A DNA stretch of 64,000 nucleotides from Xanthobacter agilis. GTDB taxonomy: Bacteria > Pseudomonadota > Alphaproteobacteria > Rhizobiales > Xanthobacteraceae. Of the stretch, positions 31,877-40,097 are shown piece after piece. Each line of letters opens with the position of its first letter. Position 1 is the stretch's first letter. The stretch is from contig NZ_JABWGX010000003.1 of the NCBI RefSeq assembly GCF_021730435.1, positions 62,001 through 126,000 on the forward strand, given 5' to 3'. A program made the translations under genes and the position numbers. Under the pieces are notes generated by a model, which was not told the origin of the DNA, made no database searches, and saw only the letters and a list, made by a program, of their open reading frames with translations.

Positions 31877-32608
31877 TCAGACCGCCGGCATCCGCCCCAA
31901 TGCCGGCCCCAGCGCCGGTTCCAGCACCGGCGCGAGGCGGGTGCGGCGCACCGTCACCGGGCGATAGAGCTGCTTGGTCGCCTCCACCACCAGCACCCCG
32001 GAGAACGGCAGCGACAGCCGCGCGCCGATGCGCTCGAACGCGACCGCGGTGCGCTGGAACCAGGGGCTCGGCGGGGCGTAGAGGGCCTCGCTCCAGCCCA
32101 CCGGGGTGAACAGCGCCTCCCGCAGCAGGCCCACCACCTGCCCGCGCGAGAACGGACGACCGTTGCCGAACGGCGTGGTGTCGAGCCGCGCCCATACGCC
32201 GCGCCGGTTCGGCACCACTGCCAGCAGCCGGCCGCCGGGCGCCAGCACCCGCCACACCTCGCGCAGCATTTCGGCGGGATTGGATGTCATCTCGAGGGCG
32301 TGCACCGCCAGCACCCGGTCCATGCTGGCGGTGGGCAGGGGCAGCGAGGTCTCATCGGCAAGGGTGGCGAGGGTCGGTCCGGTGGAGGGCCAGCGCACCA
32401 CGCCCTGGGCAGCCGGCATTACGGCGATGCAGCGCTCGGCCTCCTCGCGGAACACGCCGAGATAGGGCGTGGCGTAGCCCAGGCCGAGCACCGCGAGGCC
32501 GGTGAGGTCGTCGAAGCGGACACGGATGGCGCGCCCCAGGAGCCGCCGCGTCATGACGCCGAGGGGCTGGGCGTAGAAATTGCGGAGGTCCACCACGTCG
32601 ACATTCAT
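31877..32608 (-). CDS. class I SAM-dependent methyltransferase
   Basis: This 243-residue methyltransferase has motif I LAVLGLGYATPYLGVF, an acidic motif-II position and the MLREVWRVLAPGGRLLAVVPNRRGVWARLD segment typical of the UbiE/COQ5-like Methyltransf_11 group. The substrate is unknown. The protein probably starts at MNVDVVDLRNFYAQPLG (32608); the upstream ATG at 32647 would add 13 residues. A gloB-like gene lies divergently upstream, an arrangement common in Rhizobiales. Confidence 0.85.
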   Translation of the reverse strand: MNVDVVDLRNFYAQPLGVMTRRLLGRAIRVRFDDLTGLAVLGLGYATPYLGVFREEAERCIAVMPAAQGVVRWPSTGPTLATLADETSLPLPTASMDRVLAVHALEMTSNPAEMLREVWRVLAPGGRLLAVVPNRRGVWARLDTTPFGNGRPFSRGQVVGLLREALFTPVGWSEALYAPPSPWFQRTAVAFERIGARLSLPFSGVLVVEATKQLYRPVTVRRTRLAPVLEPALGPALGRMPAV

Positions 32609-32860
32609 GCCGCCGCTGATGATCCCCTGACTGCCGAGATCCCACATGCTGTCGATTCCAGGTCCCCGCGGCACGCGATTTCCGCCGGAGTGCGCCCGCG
32701 CCGGGTGAGTGGAGCACGATCGCACCTTTCTCGCCGCGCATGAATAGACCATCGGCACCGCAGGGTCGCCTGGGATCTGGTGCTGCGGCATGAAAGCGGG
32801 GAGGCGGGGGCGCGCGGGCTCTGCTATGGTGGCGTTCCCATCGCACCGAAGGAGCCGTCC

Positions 32861-33634
32861 GTGCCGGCCGAGATCCGTCTCGTTCCCTGCCTGTCCGACA
32901 ATTATGCCGTGCTCGTGCATGACCCCGCCACCGATGCCACCGCCGTGGTGGATGCTCCGGATGCCGCGGCCATCATCGCCGCGGCGGACGCGGCGGGCTG
33001 GACCCTCACCCAGGTGCTGGTCACCCATCACCACGCCGACCATGTGCAGGGGATTCCCGCCTTGAAGGCCCGCTACGGCGTCACCGTGGTGGGACCGCGC
33101 AAGGAAGCCGACGCCATCCCCGGCCTCGACGCGGTGGTGGAGGACGGCGATCCGGTCGCGGTCGGGGGGCTGGTGGGGCGGGTGCTGGAGACGCCGGGCC
33201 ACACCCTGGGCCATGTGGTCTATCTGTTCGAGGACGAGCGGCTGCTGTTCTCGGGCGACACCTTGTTCTCGCTCGGCTGCGGCCGCGCCTTCGAGTGCGA
33301 GCCGGCGGTGTTGTGGCATTCCCTGCTGCGCCTGCGGGCCCTGCCGGCGGACCTCTCGATCTATTGCGGGCATGAATACACCGCCGCCAACGCCCGTTTC
33401 GCCGTGTCGGTGGACCCGGACAATCGGGACCTGCGCGCGTTTGCGGCGCGGGTGGAGGAAGCGCGCGCGGCGGGCCAGCCCACCGTGCCCTCGCTGCTCG
33501 CCGACGAGATGGCGGCCAATCCCTTCCTGCGGGCGGATGATCCGGAGCTCGCCGCCCGGCTCGGCCTCGCCGGCGCGGAGCCGGCGGCCGTGTTCACGGA
33601 GCTGCGGGCGCGCAAGAACGATTTCCGGGGGTGA
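32861..33634 (+). CDS. gloB: hydroxyacylglutathione hydrolase (glyoxalase II)
   Basis: This 257-residue metallo-beta-lactamase-fold enzyme hydrolyses S-lactoylglutathione to D-lactate and glutathione. The metal ligands are in THHHADH (residues 55-61), the conserved TPGHTLGHV, and FSGDTLFSLGCGRAFE; the C-terminal glutathione-binding segment includes YCGHEYTAANARFA and NPFLRA. The GTG start has AAGGAG upstream. Length and the C-terminal domain match glyoxalase II. Confidence 0.95.
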   Translation: MPAEIRLVPCLSDNYAVLVHDPATDATAVVDAPDAAAIIAAADAAGWTLTQVLVTHHHADHVQGIPALKARYGVTVVGPRKEADAIPGLDAVVEDGDPVAVGGLVGRVLETPGHTLGHVVYLFEDERLLFSGDTLFSLGCGRAFECEPAVLWHSLLRLRALPADLSIYCGHEYTAANARFAVSVDPDNRDLRAFAARVEEARAAGQPTVPSLLADEMAANPFLRADDPELAARLGLAGAEPAAVFTELRARKNDFRG

Positions 33635-33637
33635 AGG

Positions 33638-34102
33638 GTGGATCCTCAAAGTGCGCCCGACCCCGTCTCCGCCCTCGATCCGCGCCTGTCCGCGGCCGAG
33701 GTGATCGCCGTGCTCGGCCTCCAGCCGCACCCGGAGGGTGGGCATTTCCGCGAGACGTTCCGCGATGTGGCGCCGGACGGCGGGCGCGGCGCCTCCACCG
33801 CCATCTACTTCCTGCTCGCGGCCGGCGAGCGGTCCCACTGGCACCGGGTGGATGCGGTGGAGATCTGGCATTGGCACGCGGGGGCGCCGCTCCTCCTGTC
33901 GGTGGCCCATGGCGCCACCCGCAGCGCGCTGGTGCTGGGACCGAAGCTGCATCTGGGGGAGCGGCCACAGGGGGTGGTGCCCGCCTTCGCGTGGCAGGCG
34001 GCGGAAAGCCGTGGCGCCTGGACCCTGGTGGGCTGCACCGTGGCGCCCGCCTTCGAGTTCGCCGGTTTCGAGCTGGCGCCGCCCGGCTGGGCGCCCGATT
34101 GA
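33638..34102 (+). CDS. DUF985-family cupin
   Basis: This 154-residue cupin has the DUF985 pattern: LQPHPEGGHFRETFRD, STAIYFLLAAGERSHWHRVDAVEIWHWHAGAPLLL and LVGCTVAPAFEFAGFELAPPGW. The His/Glu residues of the HxH..E cupin metal site are present. The biochemical role of the family is not established. It starts with GTG three bases after the gloB stop, so the two are probably co-transcribed. Confidence 0.87.
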   Translation: MDPQSAPDPVSALDPRLSAAEVIAVLGLQPHPEGGHFRETFRDVAPDGGRGASTAIYFLLAAGERSHWHRVDAVEIWHWHAGAPLLLSVAHGATRSALVLGPKLHLGERPQGVVPAFAWQAAESRGAWTLVGCTVAPAFEFAGFELAPPGWAPD

Positions 34103-34213
34103 CGATCGGCGCCGCGGCGGCCTCAACGTCCCCGCGTCTTTCGTTCCTGTGCCTTCACGCGCCCTGTGTCCTTGGCCTTCGGTGCGCGAGCGCGGCGTGC
34201 CGGCCGGCGCGGC

Positions 34214-34819
34214 TCAGCCGTCGCCGCGGCCGCTGTCGTTGCGCCCGCCATGGGCGGTCGAGAGGGCGATGGCGTCCGCCTCCACCACATCGGCGGTCGC
34301 CTCGGCGCCCATCAGGACCAGGAGCTTGGTGCGGGCGCGGTTGACCCGGCTCTTGATGGTGCCCAGCGCGCAGCCGCACACCTCGGCGGCTTCCTCGTAG
34401 GAGAGGCCGGCGGCGCCCACCAGCACCAGCGCCTCGCGCTGGTCGTCGGGCAGATGGGTCAGGGCTTCCTGGAGGGATTTCAGGGTCATGGACCATTCCT
34501 GGCTCGGACCCACGTTGCTGTCCTGGTGCGCCAGCACCGACAGGCCCTCGGTCTCGCGCCGACGCTTGCGCATGTCGGTGTAGTAGGTGTTGCGTAGGAT
34601 GGTGAACAGCCAGGCCCGGAGGTTGGTGCCGGGATCGAAGCGATCGACATTGGCGAGCGCCTTCAGCAGCGTCTCCTGCACCAGATCGTCGGCTTCGGTG
34701 CGGTTGCGGGTGAGCGAGCGCGCGAATGCGCGCAGCGCCGGCAGGAACTCAAGCACCTGCGTGCGCAGGGGCGGCTCGCTGTCCGGGCCGGTCGCGGGCG
34801 GGCGGGGCATCACATCCAT
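34214..34819 (-). CDS. ecfG: EcfG-type ECF sigma factor
   Basis: This 201-residue sigma factor has region 2 (LVQETLLKALANVDRFDPGTNLRAWLFTILRNTYYTDMRKRRRE) and region 4 (LTHLPDDQREALVLVGAAGLSYEEAAEVCGCALGTIKSRVNRARTKLL). This is the ECF15/EcfG general stress type, held by anti-sigma NepR until phosphorylated PhyR titrates NepR. A phyR gene is 2.7 kb away. NepR is expected immediately upstream, but no NepR-like frame is seen there. The start at 34819 gives MDVMPRPPATG; earlier in-frame codons are not conserved. Being EcfG rather than another ECF is inferred from the sequence and neighbourhood. Confidence 0.88.
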   Translation of the reverse strand: MDVMPRPPATGPDSEPPLRTQVLEFLPALRAFARSLTRNRTEADDLVQETLLKALANVDRFDPGTNLRAWLFTILRNTYYTDMRKRRRETEGLSVLAHQDSNVGPSQEWSMTLKSLQEALTHLPDDQREALVLVGAAGLSYEEAAEVCGCALGTIKSRVNRARTKLLVLMGAEATADVVEADAIALSTAHGGRNDSGRGDG

Positions 34820-35098
34820 GGCGAACCCTCGCGTGCGACGACATCGGCCGCGCCGGTGCCCCACGCCGGGCGGATCATGGGCACGTCGCACCCGCGTCCG
34901 ACCGCGCCACGACGGAGGAGACGGCTGGCGGGCCACCGCGCGTCGCGCCGGTCGCCCCGGATCGGGGCGCGCGTCCGTCTCAGTACAGGACAGCGCCGAC
35001 CACGCGGGAAAGCAAGCCCCATCCGCCCGCTCGCTCTCATGTTCCGGCGATGTCCGCCGCCTCCGGGCACGCAGATCCGCACAGAACCCGTTCCCGGC
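34820..35098. other. gap upstream of ecfG, no nepR found
   Basis: I translated the three minus-strand frames of these 279 bases. Two are open but of random composition; the third stops within about 20 codons. None contains a NepR-like helix pair. No EcfG-type promoter is seen here either. Confidence 0.5.
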
Positions 35099-35380
35099 TC
35101 AGGCCCCACGGCCGCCGGAGCCCTGCCCACTGCTTTTCTGTCCGCCCTTCTGCCCGGCCTGGGAGGCGAGGGTCCGGTTGCGGGAGAAGCTGCGCTGGTC
35201 GTCGGACACGCTTTGTCCGCCCTTGCGGCCGGCGGCGGCGGCCAATGCCCGGTTCTGGGAGAAGCTGCGCTTCTCGGCTGGCACGCTTTCGCCGCCCTTG
35301 CGGGCGATGGCGCGCTGCTTTTCCGTGTCCATGGCCGCAAAGCCGCGGTGGGAACGGCTCTTCGGTTGAACCTTTTCCAT
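35099..35380 (-). CDS. KGG-repeat stress-induced protein
   Basis: This 93-residue, basic, hydrophilic protein has three copies of the KGG motif unit: AIARKGGESVPAEKRSFSQNRALA, AAAGRKGGQSVSDDQRSFSRN and ASQAGQKGGQKSSG. Such proteins are general-stress or desiccation-associated, as in E. coli YciG (stress-induced KGG-repeat protein). It lies between ecfG and the sensor gene on the same strand, with an EcfG-type promoter motif 160 bases upstream, which makes it a probable member of the regulon. Confidence 0.85.
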   Translation of the reverse strand: MEKVQPKSRSHRGFAAMDTEKQRAIARKGGESVPAEKRSFSQNRALAAAAGRKGGQSVSDDQRSFSRNRTLASQAGQKGGQKSSGQGSGGRGA

Positions 35381-35539
35381 GACTGCTGCTCCTGGTCCCT
35401 AGCATTCCATACCAACGGTCCCGGTGCTCACCGGTCCGGATCGGACGTCGCTCAGGCGCCATCTGGCGCAAGGAAAGCCGCCACCGCCGCGCGGCTTTGC
35501 TGCCACGACCGCGCCCGGCCATCCGGCTCCAGAAGCATG

Positions 35540-35564
35540 AACGTTGCAGAACGGCGGAGGTTCC
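35540..35564 (-). promoter_or_regulatory. EcfG-type promoter motif before the KGG gene
   Basis: Reading the minus strand from 35564 down to 35540 gives GGAAC-N16-CGTT, the known consensus of EcfG-dependent general stress promoters in alphaproteobacteria. It lies just after the sensor gene stop (35586) and directs transcription to the KGG gene, 160 bases away. Confidence 0.7.
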
Positions 35565-35585
35565 CTGCAAGTTGCACGGGATCGT

Positions 35586-37337
35586 TCAGGGGCGGCAGGG
35601 AAAGTCGCCGGAGACCACCGTGCGCCCGCTGTCCGCGCCGTGGCTGAGGGTGCCGCCGAGCTGCCCGGCGAAGCCCTGGGCGAGATCGCCGGCCCCGGAT
35701 CGGGCCGGTTGCAGCCCGGCGGCGCCGACGCGGAGAAACAGGCGCCCCTCGGTAACGACCCCCGCAAGGGTGAGCGCCGTCGCCCGCCCCATCGGCGCCT
35801 CGTCTTGACCGCCCGCGGCGAGATCGAGCACGATTTCCACCACCATCAGCGCCAGCGGCACCGCCATGTCCATGGGCAGGGGGGCATCCTCGGCCTCCAC
35901 GGAGATCCGCACCGGGCGCTCGCAGGCGCACTCCAGCAACCCGGCCAGCTCGCTCAGAAGCTCACTCAGCCGCACCTGGGAACCCTCCGCCGCCTCGTAG
36001 AGGATGCGATGCACCAGCGCGAGGGTGTTGACGCGGGTGCGCAACTGGTCGAACCGCCGCCGGTCCTCGCCCCGCACCCCCGAGCCGTAAAGGCTGATGA
36101 GGCTGACCACGATCTGCAGGCTGTTCTTGATGCGGTGGTGGATCTCCCGCACCAGGGCCGACTTCTCCGCCAGTCCCTGCCGCAGCTTGGCGTCGCGCTC
36201 GCGCACCGCGAGCGCCATGTTTTCCACCGCATGCCCGAGGGCGCGGAACTCGCTGGGGGCGGCATCGATGCGGGTCGGCCGGAAGCCGTAATGGCCCTGC
36301 GCATAGACCGCCGTGACCCGCCGCAGATAGAGCAGCCATTGCAGCACGATGCGGTCCACCGCCAGCCACAGCCCCACCAGCGAGACCACCACGATCAGCG
36401 TCGGCAGGGCGAAGCTCGCCGCCACCGTGAGGACGGTCCAGCGGAACAGGCGGTCGGTGGGCAGCGCGAAGGCCGCCACCAGATCGTCGCGGCCGAGGGG
36501 GGCGGTGGCGAAGGTGAAGCCGCGACCGACCGCGTCCTGCGCCTCCCGCAGCGCAGGCGGCCGCCCGGCCTGCGGCGGCGCCATGGTCTGGCCGGCGAAC
36601 AGCACGGCGGACAGGGGCCGTGCATTGGACAGCAATTCCTCGCCCGAGGCCGAGAACAAGCTGACCACGCCCTGGTTGGCCGGCGTTTCGCGCCGCAGCA
36701 GCCCCTCCAGCCAGGCGACGTCAATGGACAGGGTCACGGCTCCAGTGAAGCGCCCGTCCGGCTCCCGAAGCGGCAGCACCCCCACCAGCACCTCGGTCCG
36801 CGCCGCCCGGCTGAAGACGCGGTTCGACAGCACAAAGCTGTTCCCGCGCCGGGTCTGCTGCCACCAGCTCTCGCCCGCGACATTGCGTGCGCTCAGGGGC
36901 AGGGCGGAGCAGACCAGGGTGCCGTTCGCATTCAGCACGGAAATGTTGCTGGCGAAGGGCAGGCTCAGCACCGCGCCGTGCAGGATCGCCGGGCAGGAGG
37001 GGCCGCCCTCCCGCACGTCGGCCACGTTCTGCAGCGCCCGCAGCACGTTTTCCGCCGAGGCGAACGCCTTTTCGAGGGTGGAGGCATCGGCCTGCGCATG
37101 CTGCAGGAGCCGCTGGCGCGCCTCCTGCTGCGCCGCCGCAAGCTGCAGGGCGCCCTGGATGAAGTTGAGCCCGGCGATGGGAGCGAGGGCGAACAGGACC
37201 ATCACGATCAGCCGCCGGCGGACACTGTCCAGGAGGCCGCGCGGATGGCCGGCGGCCGCCGCGAAGATGGCGCTGCGCTCCTTGTGGCGCGCACGCGCCG
37301 CTTCCGCCTTCACCCAATCCATCGACAGCTCCGACAA
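35586..37337 (-). CDS. HisKA_2 membrane sensor with degenerate ATP-binding domain (PhyP/PhyK-like)
   Basis: This 583-residue protein has two transmembrane helices (about 43-61 and 301-325) around a periplasmic sensor domain, a HAMP-like segment, and a HisKA_2 H-box LVREIHHRIKNSLQIVVSLISLYGSG with candidate phospho-His near residue 400. The catalytic domain that should follow looks damaged: the N-box reads LMVVEIVLDLAAGGQDE (about 498-513) where VNELVTNALKHA is expected, and the G1 region reads RVGAAGLQPARSG in place of VxDNGxGxP. It therefore may not bind ATP. In Sphingomonas PhyP, a similar HisKA_2 protein with a degenerate domain acts as a phosphatase on PhyR. Placed divergently from phyR, it is probably the partner. 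Confidence 0.8.
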   Translation of the reverse strand: MSELSMDWVKAEAARARHKERSAIFAAAAGHPRGLLDSVRRRLIVMVLFALAPIAGLNFIQGALQLAAAQQEARQRLLQHAQADASTLEKAFASAENVLRALQNVADVREGGPSCPAILHGAVLSLPFASNISVLNANGTLVCSALPLSARNVAGESWWQQTRRGNSFVLSNRVFSRAARTEVLVGVLPLREPDGRFTGAVTLSIDVAWLEGLLRRETPANQGVVSLFSASGEELLSNARPLSAVLFAGQTMAPPQAGRPPALREAQDAVGRGFTFATAPLGRDDLVAAFALPTDRLFRWTVLTVAASFALPTLIVVVSLVGLWLAVDRIVLQWLLYLRRVTAVYAQGHYGFRPTRIDAAPSEFRALGHAVENMALAVRERDAKLRQGLAEKSALVREIHHRIKNSLQIVVSLISLYGSGVRGEDRRRFDQLRTRVNTLALVHRILYEAAEGSQVRLSELLSELAGLLECACERPVRISVEAEDAPLPMDMAVPLALMVVEIVLDLAAGGQDEAPMGRATALTLAGVVTEGRLFLRVGAAGLQPARSGAGDLAQGFAGQLGGTLSHGADSGRTVVSGDFPCRP

Positions 37338-37427
37338 GACCCGCCATCGTCGCGGCGACGACGCCGGTGAAGGCCAGCTTCATGCCCTTTATAATGCAAG
37401 GCGTTGCCGGGCGGTTCCGGGCGGCCT

Positions 37428-37452
37428 GGAACTTTCCGGCCAAGGTGGCGTT
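37428..37452 (+). promoter_or_regulatory. EcfG-type promoter motif before phyR
   Basis: GGAAC at 37428-37432 is followed by exactly 16 bases and CGTT at 37449-37452, ending 93 bases before the phyR ATG. It fits the EcfG consensus and the known self-regulation of phyR loci. Confidence 0.75.
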
Positions 37453-37545
37453 TGGAACCTGTTCCCTTTTTCGCCGGGTTCCGGGTGCAGGGTCGCGACC
37501 GGAACCCGCATTCGGGGACACCCGATCGCCAACAAGGGGTCGCGC

Positions 37546-38331
37546 ATGGCGCACGCTTCGATCGTCAAGCAGCTTCCAGCGCTCCGGCGCTATGCGCGCG
37601 CGCTCCTGGGCTCCCAGCCGGCGGGCGATGGTGCGGTGCGGGAGACCCTTCAGGCGCTCATCGACGGCAAGGTGGCGCTCGACGGCGGCATCTCCTCCCG
37701 GGTCGCTCTCTATCGCGCCTTCCATCGGGTGTGGAACCGCAAGGTTCCCGGCGGCCCGCCGGACCTCAACGCAGACCTGCGCCTCCAGGCCATGGACCTG
37801 TCGTCGCGGGTAGCGTTCCTGCTCACCGCCATGGAGGGCTTTTCCTATACCGAGGCGGCGAGCATCCTCGCCGTGCGCATCGACGAGGTGGAAGCCCAGG
37901 TGATCGCGGCCCAGCGCGACATCGACCGGCAGACCGCCACCCGGGTTCTCATCATCGAGGACGAATGGGTGATCGCCCTTGATCTCCGCAGCCTGGTGAA
38001 CGAGCTGGGGCACGAGGTGGTGGGCGTGGCGCCGACCCATTCCAAGGCGGTGGAGCTGGCGGAGGCCGGCGATTTCGGCTTGGTGCTGGCCGACATCCAG
38101 CTCGCCGACGGCTCGTCCGGGGTGGAGGCGGTGCACGACATCCTCGGCACCTACAATGTGCCGGTGATCTTCATCACCGCCTTTCCCGACCGGCTGCTCA
38201 CCGGCGAGCGGCCGGAGCCCACCTATCTCATCACCAAACCATTCCTGTCGGAGACGGTGAAGGCCACCATCGCCCAGGCCCTGTTCTTCCATGAAGCGAA
38301 GCGCGCGCCGTCCGCGGTCCGCATCGCCTGA
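37546..38331 (+). CDS. phyR: PhyR anti-anti-sigma response regulator
   Basis: This 261-residue protein has an N-terminal sigma-factor-like domain (residues 1-125; region 2-like RRYARALLGSQPAGD, region 4-like VAFLLTAMEGFSYTEAASILAVRIDEVEAQ) and a C-terminal receiver (132-250) with phospho-acceptor Asp183 in LVLADIQLADGSSG, acidic E138/D139/E140 and Lys231. This reversed layout is specific to PhyR. When phosphorylated, PhyR binds the anti-sigma factor NepR and frees EcfG. The start at 37546 follows AAGGGG. Confidence 0.96.
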   Translation: MAHASIVKQLPALRRYARALLGSQPAGDGAVRETLQALIDGKVALDGGISSRVALYRAFHRVWNRKVPGGPPDLNADLRLQAMDLSSRVAFLLTAMEGFSYTEAASILAVRIDEVEAQVIAAQRDIDRQTATRVLIIEDEWVIALDLRSLVNELGHEVVGVAPTHSKAVELAEAGDFGLVLADIQLADGSSGVEAVHDILGTYNVPVIFITAFPDRLLTGERPEPTYLITKPFLSETVKATIAQALFFHEAKRAPSAVRIA

Positions 38332-38441
38332 GAGAGACCATTCCCATCCCGATGCGGGTCCGGCGGTCGCTTCGCGCCCTTGCGGCGGCGGACCGTTCCG
38401 GCGCATCCTTCCCATCGCCCCGCACCCACAGGAGCCGTAGC

Positions 38442-38747
38442 ATGGTCGAGAAGTCCACCGCCGCGAAGGTCGAAGAGGCCGCCGAACCCAACCTCGCCGA
38501 CGTGCGGCAGGATCTGGAGCGGCTGCGGGCCGAGATCGCCCGCCTGCTTGATGCCGCCGGCCAGGGCGCCAAGGATCTGGCCGACGAGGCCGTCACCGCC
38601 GCCGAGGTCAAGGTCGAGAGCGCCGGCGTGTGGGCCGAGGGGCGGTGTGAAACCGTCCGCGAGACCATCCGCGCTCGGCCGCTCGCGGCCTGCGCCCTGG
38701 CCGCCGGCCTGGGTCTGGTCCTGGGTCAGGTGCTGCTGCGCCGCTGA
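38442..38747 (+). CDS. DUF883/ElaB-like membrane-anchored protein
   Basis: This 101-residue protein is Ala/Glu-rich with a predicted coiled coil (LADVRQDLERLRAEIARLLDAAGQGAKDLADEA) and a C-terminal hydrophobic helix (LAACALAAGLGLVLGQVLLRR), as in ElaB/YqjD proteins that anchor ribosomes at the membrane during stationary phase. No EcfG promoter is seen, but its position after phyR suggests stress regulation. The start at 38442 has AGGAG upstream; earlier in-frame codons look non-coding. Confidence 0.78.
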   Translation: MVEKSTAAKVEEAAEPNLADVRQDLERLRAEIARLLDAAGQGAKDLADEAVTAAEVKVESAGVWAEGRCETVRETIRARPLAACALAAGLGLVLGQVLLRR

Positions 38748-38883
38748 GCGCTCTCCGCTTGCGCGCCGCCCATGGATGGCGGTGCCTTGGCGGTGTCCTG
38801 GCGGTGTCCTGGGGTGACCTGGCCGGAACGTCAAAGACAGGCCAGGCGGGCCGCTCGTGGTCCGGTGTGACGCAGCGCCGGAC

Positions 38884-39339
38884 TCACTCTTCCGGCAGGT
38901 CGATGCCGAAGCGTTGAAAGGTCGTGCGCAGGGTGCTCCCGTCATAGGGCTTGCGGATGACCGCCACGCCGTCGACGCGGGCAAACTCCGCCTCGATCTC
39001 CTCGGTGGCGTAGCCGGTGGCGATGACGATGGGCAGCGCCGGAAGAAGCCGGCGCAGGGCGCGCACCACATCGCCGCCGTCCATGTCCGGCAGGCCCATG
39101 TCGACCAGGGCCAGCACCAGGGCGTCGGGGGCCGCCGCAAGGGACCCTTCCAGCGGAGCACTGCCCGCCCATGTCGCGCCCGGCCGGCTTCTCTCCACCT
39201 GCTCCAGGGCCGCCCGGCCGTGGGTGGCCACGACCACCGCGAAGCCGTGGTCTTCCAGCACCTGCTGGACCAGGAGGGCCACGAAGGGTTCGTCCTCCAC
39301 CAGGAGGATGGTGCCGCGGCCGGCTGGCTGATCGCGCAC
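38884..39339 (-). CDS. single-domain response regulator
   Basis: A 151-residue receiver domain without an output domain: LLVEDEPFVALLVQQVLEDHGF, LALVDMGLPDMDGGDVVRAL (phospho-Asp in LVDMGLPDMDG) and VIRKPYDGSTL. About 20 residues inserted between beta-2 and beta-3 (SRPGATWAGSAPLEGSLAAAPDA) are unusual. In GSR systems single-domain receivers (SdrG, MrrA) modulate PhyR kinases, so a similar role here is plausible but not shown. The start is GTG, with AGGAGG six bases before. Confidence 0.83.
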   Translation of the reverse strand: MRDQPAGRGTILLVEDEPFVALLVQQVLEDHGFAVVVATHGRAALEQVERSRPGATWAGSAPLEGSLAAAPDALVLALVDMGLPDMDGGDVVRALRRLLPALPIVIATGYATEEIEAEFARVDGVAVIRKPYDGSTLRTTFQRFGIDLPEE

Positions 39340-39617
39340 TGGATGCCCTCCTGTTCCGCGGGGGCCTGTGCGGCCCGGCGCGGTTCGGATCGATTCCCCT
39401 CCCCATCATGGCACATTGCCGAGCGGGCCGCAGGCGCGCGGGCGGGTTGCCGACCTTGCGCCGGGGCGTGCATCATGGCACCTGCGCGGGCGGCGCCCCG
39501 TGCGCCCTGGGTGCTTGCGCTCCGGCGCCGGGCGCCCATCTGTCGTTCATGTTCCGCCCACCGGTGGCATCGGCGCTTTTGACGCCGGAGCCGCTTCGAG
39601 CCGCAGGATGCCTTCGT

Positions 39618-40097
39618 ATGTTTCGCAGCCTCTCCGATTTCATCATGGACATCGCCGGTGGCCAGCGGGAGGCGACCGCGTTCGGTGCCGATGACTACCG
39701 TCTCGCTGCCGCCGCACTCCTCGTGCATGTCATCACCATCGACGGCGTGGTGACGCAATCGGAACGCTCCATGCTGAAGCATGTCCTGGAGCAGCGGTTT
39801 TCCCTGGCCGGGGCGGAAAGTGATAAGCTGGTCGAATTGGCCATTGCCAAGGATGCCGAAGCCGTTGATCTTTATGCTTTCACCAGCGTGCTGAACCGGG
39901 CTCTGGACGACGCGGGTCGCCGGCGCATCGTGGAGATGATGTTCCAGGTGGCCTTCGCTGACGGCACCCTCACCGAGTTCGAGGACAATCTCGTCTGGCG
40001 CGCGGCGGAGCTGCTCAATGTGGATACGCGCGATCGGGTGGAGATCCGTCGCGAGATCCGTGAGGAGGCGGAAACTGGCGGTGAGCGACAAGACTAG
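39618..40097 (+). CDS. TerB-family tellurite-resistance-like protein
   Basis: A 159-residue all-helical TerB/TerB-like domain: LAAAALLVHVITIDGVVTQSERSMLKHVLEQRF (acidic DxxxxxxE metal-binding helix), FTSVLNRALDD and MMFQVAFADGTLTEFEDNLVWRAAELLNVD. Related proteins probably bind calcium or metals at the membrane; the substrate is unknown. It overlaps the downstream amidotransferase by 17 bases. Confidence 0.83.
   Translation: MFRSLSDFIMDIAGGQREATAFGADDYRLAAAALLVHVITIDGVVTQSERSMLKHVLEQRFSLAGAESDKLVELAIAKDAEAVDLYAFTSVLNRALDDAGRRRIVEMMFQVAFADGTLTEFEDNLVWRAAELLNVDTRDRVEIRREIREEAETGGERQD

Noticed and set aside
31877-34126. 749-codon minus frame as one gene
   Set aside because: Only the last 243 codons encode a methyltransferase; the upstream part is antisense to gloB and the cupin.
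36349-38331. 660-codon plus frame over the sensor and phyR
   Set aside because: Only the part from 37546 is PhyR; the rest is antisense to the sensor gene.
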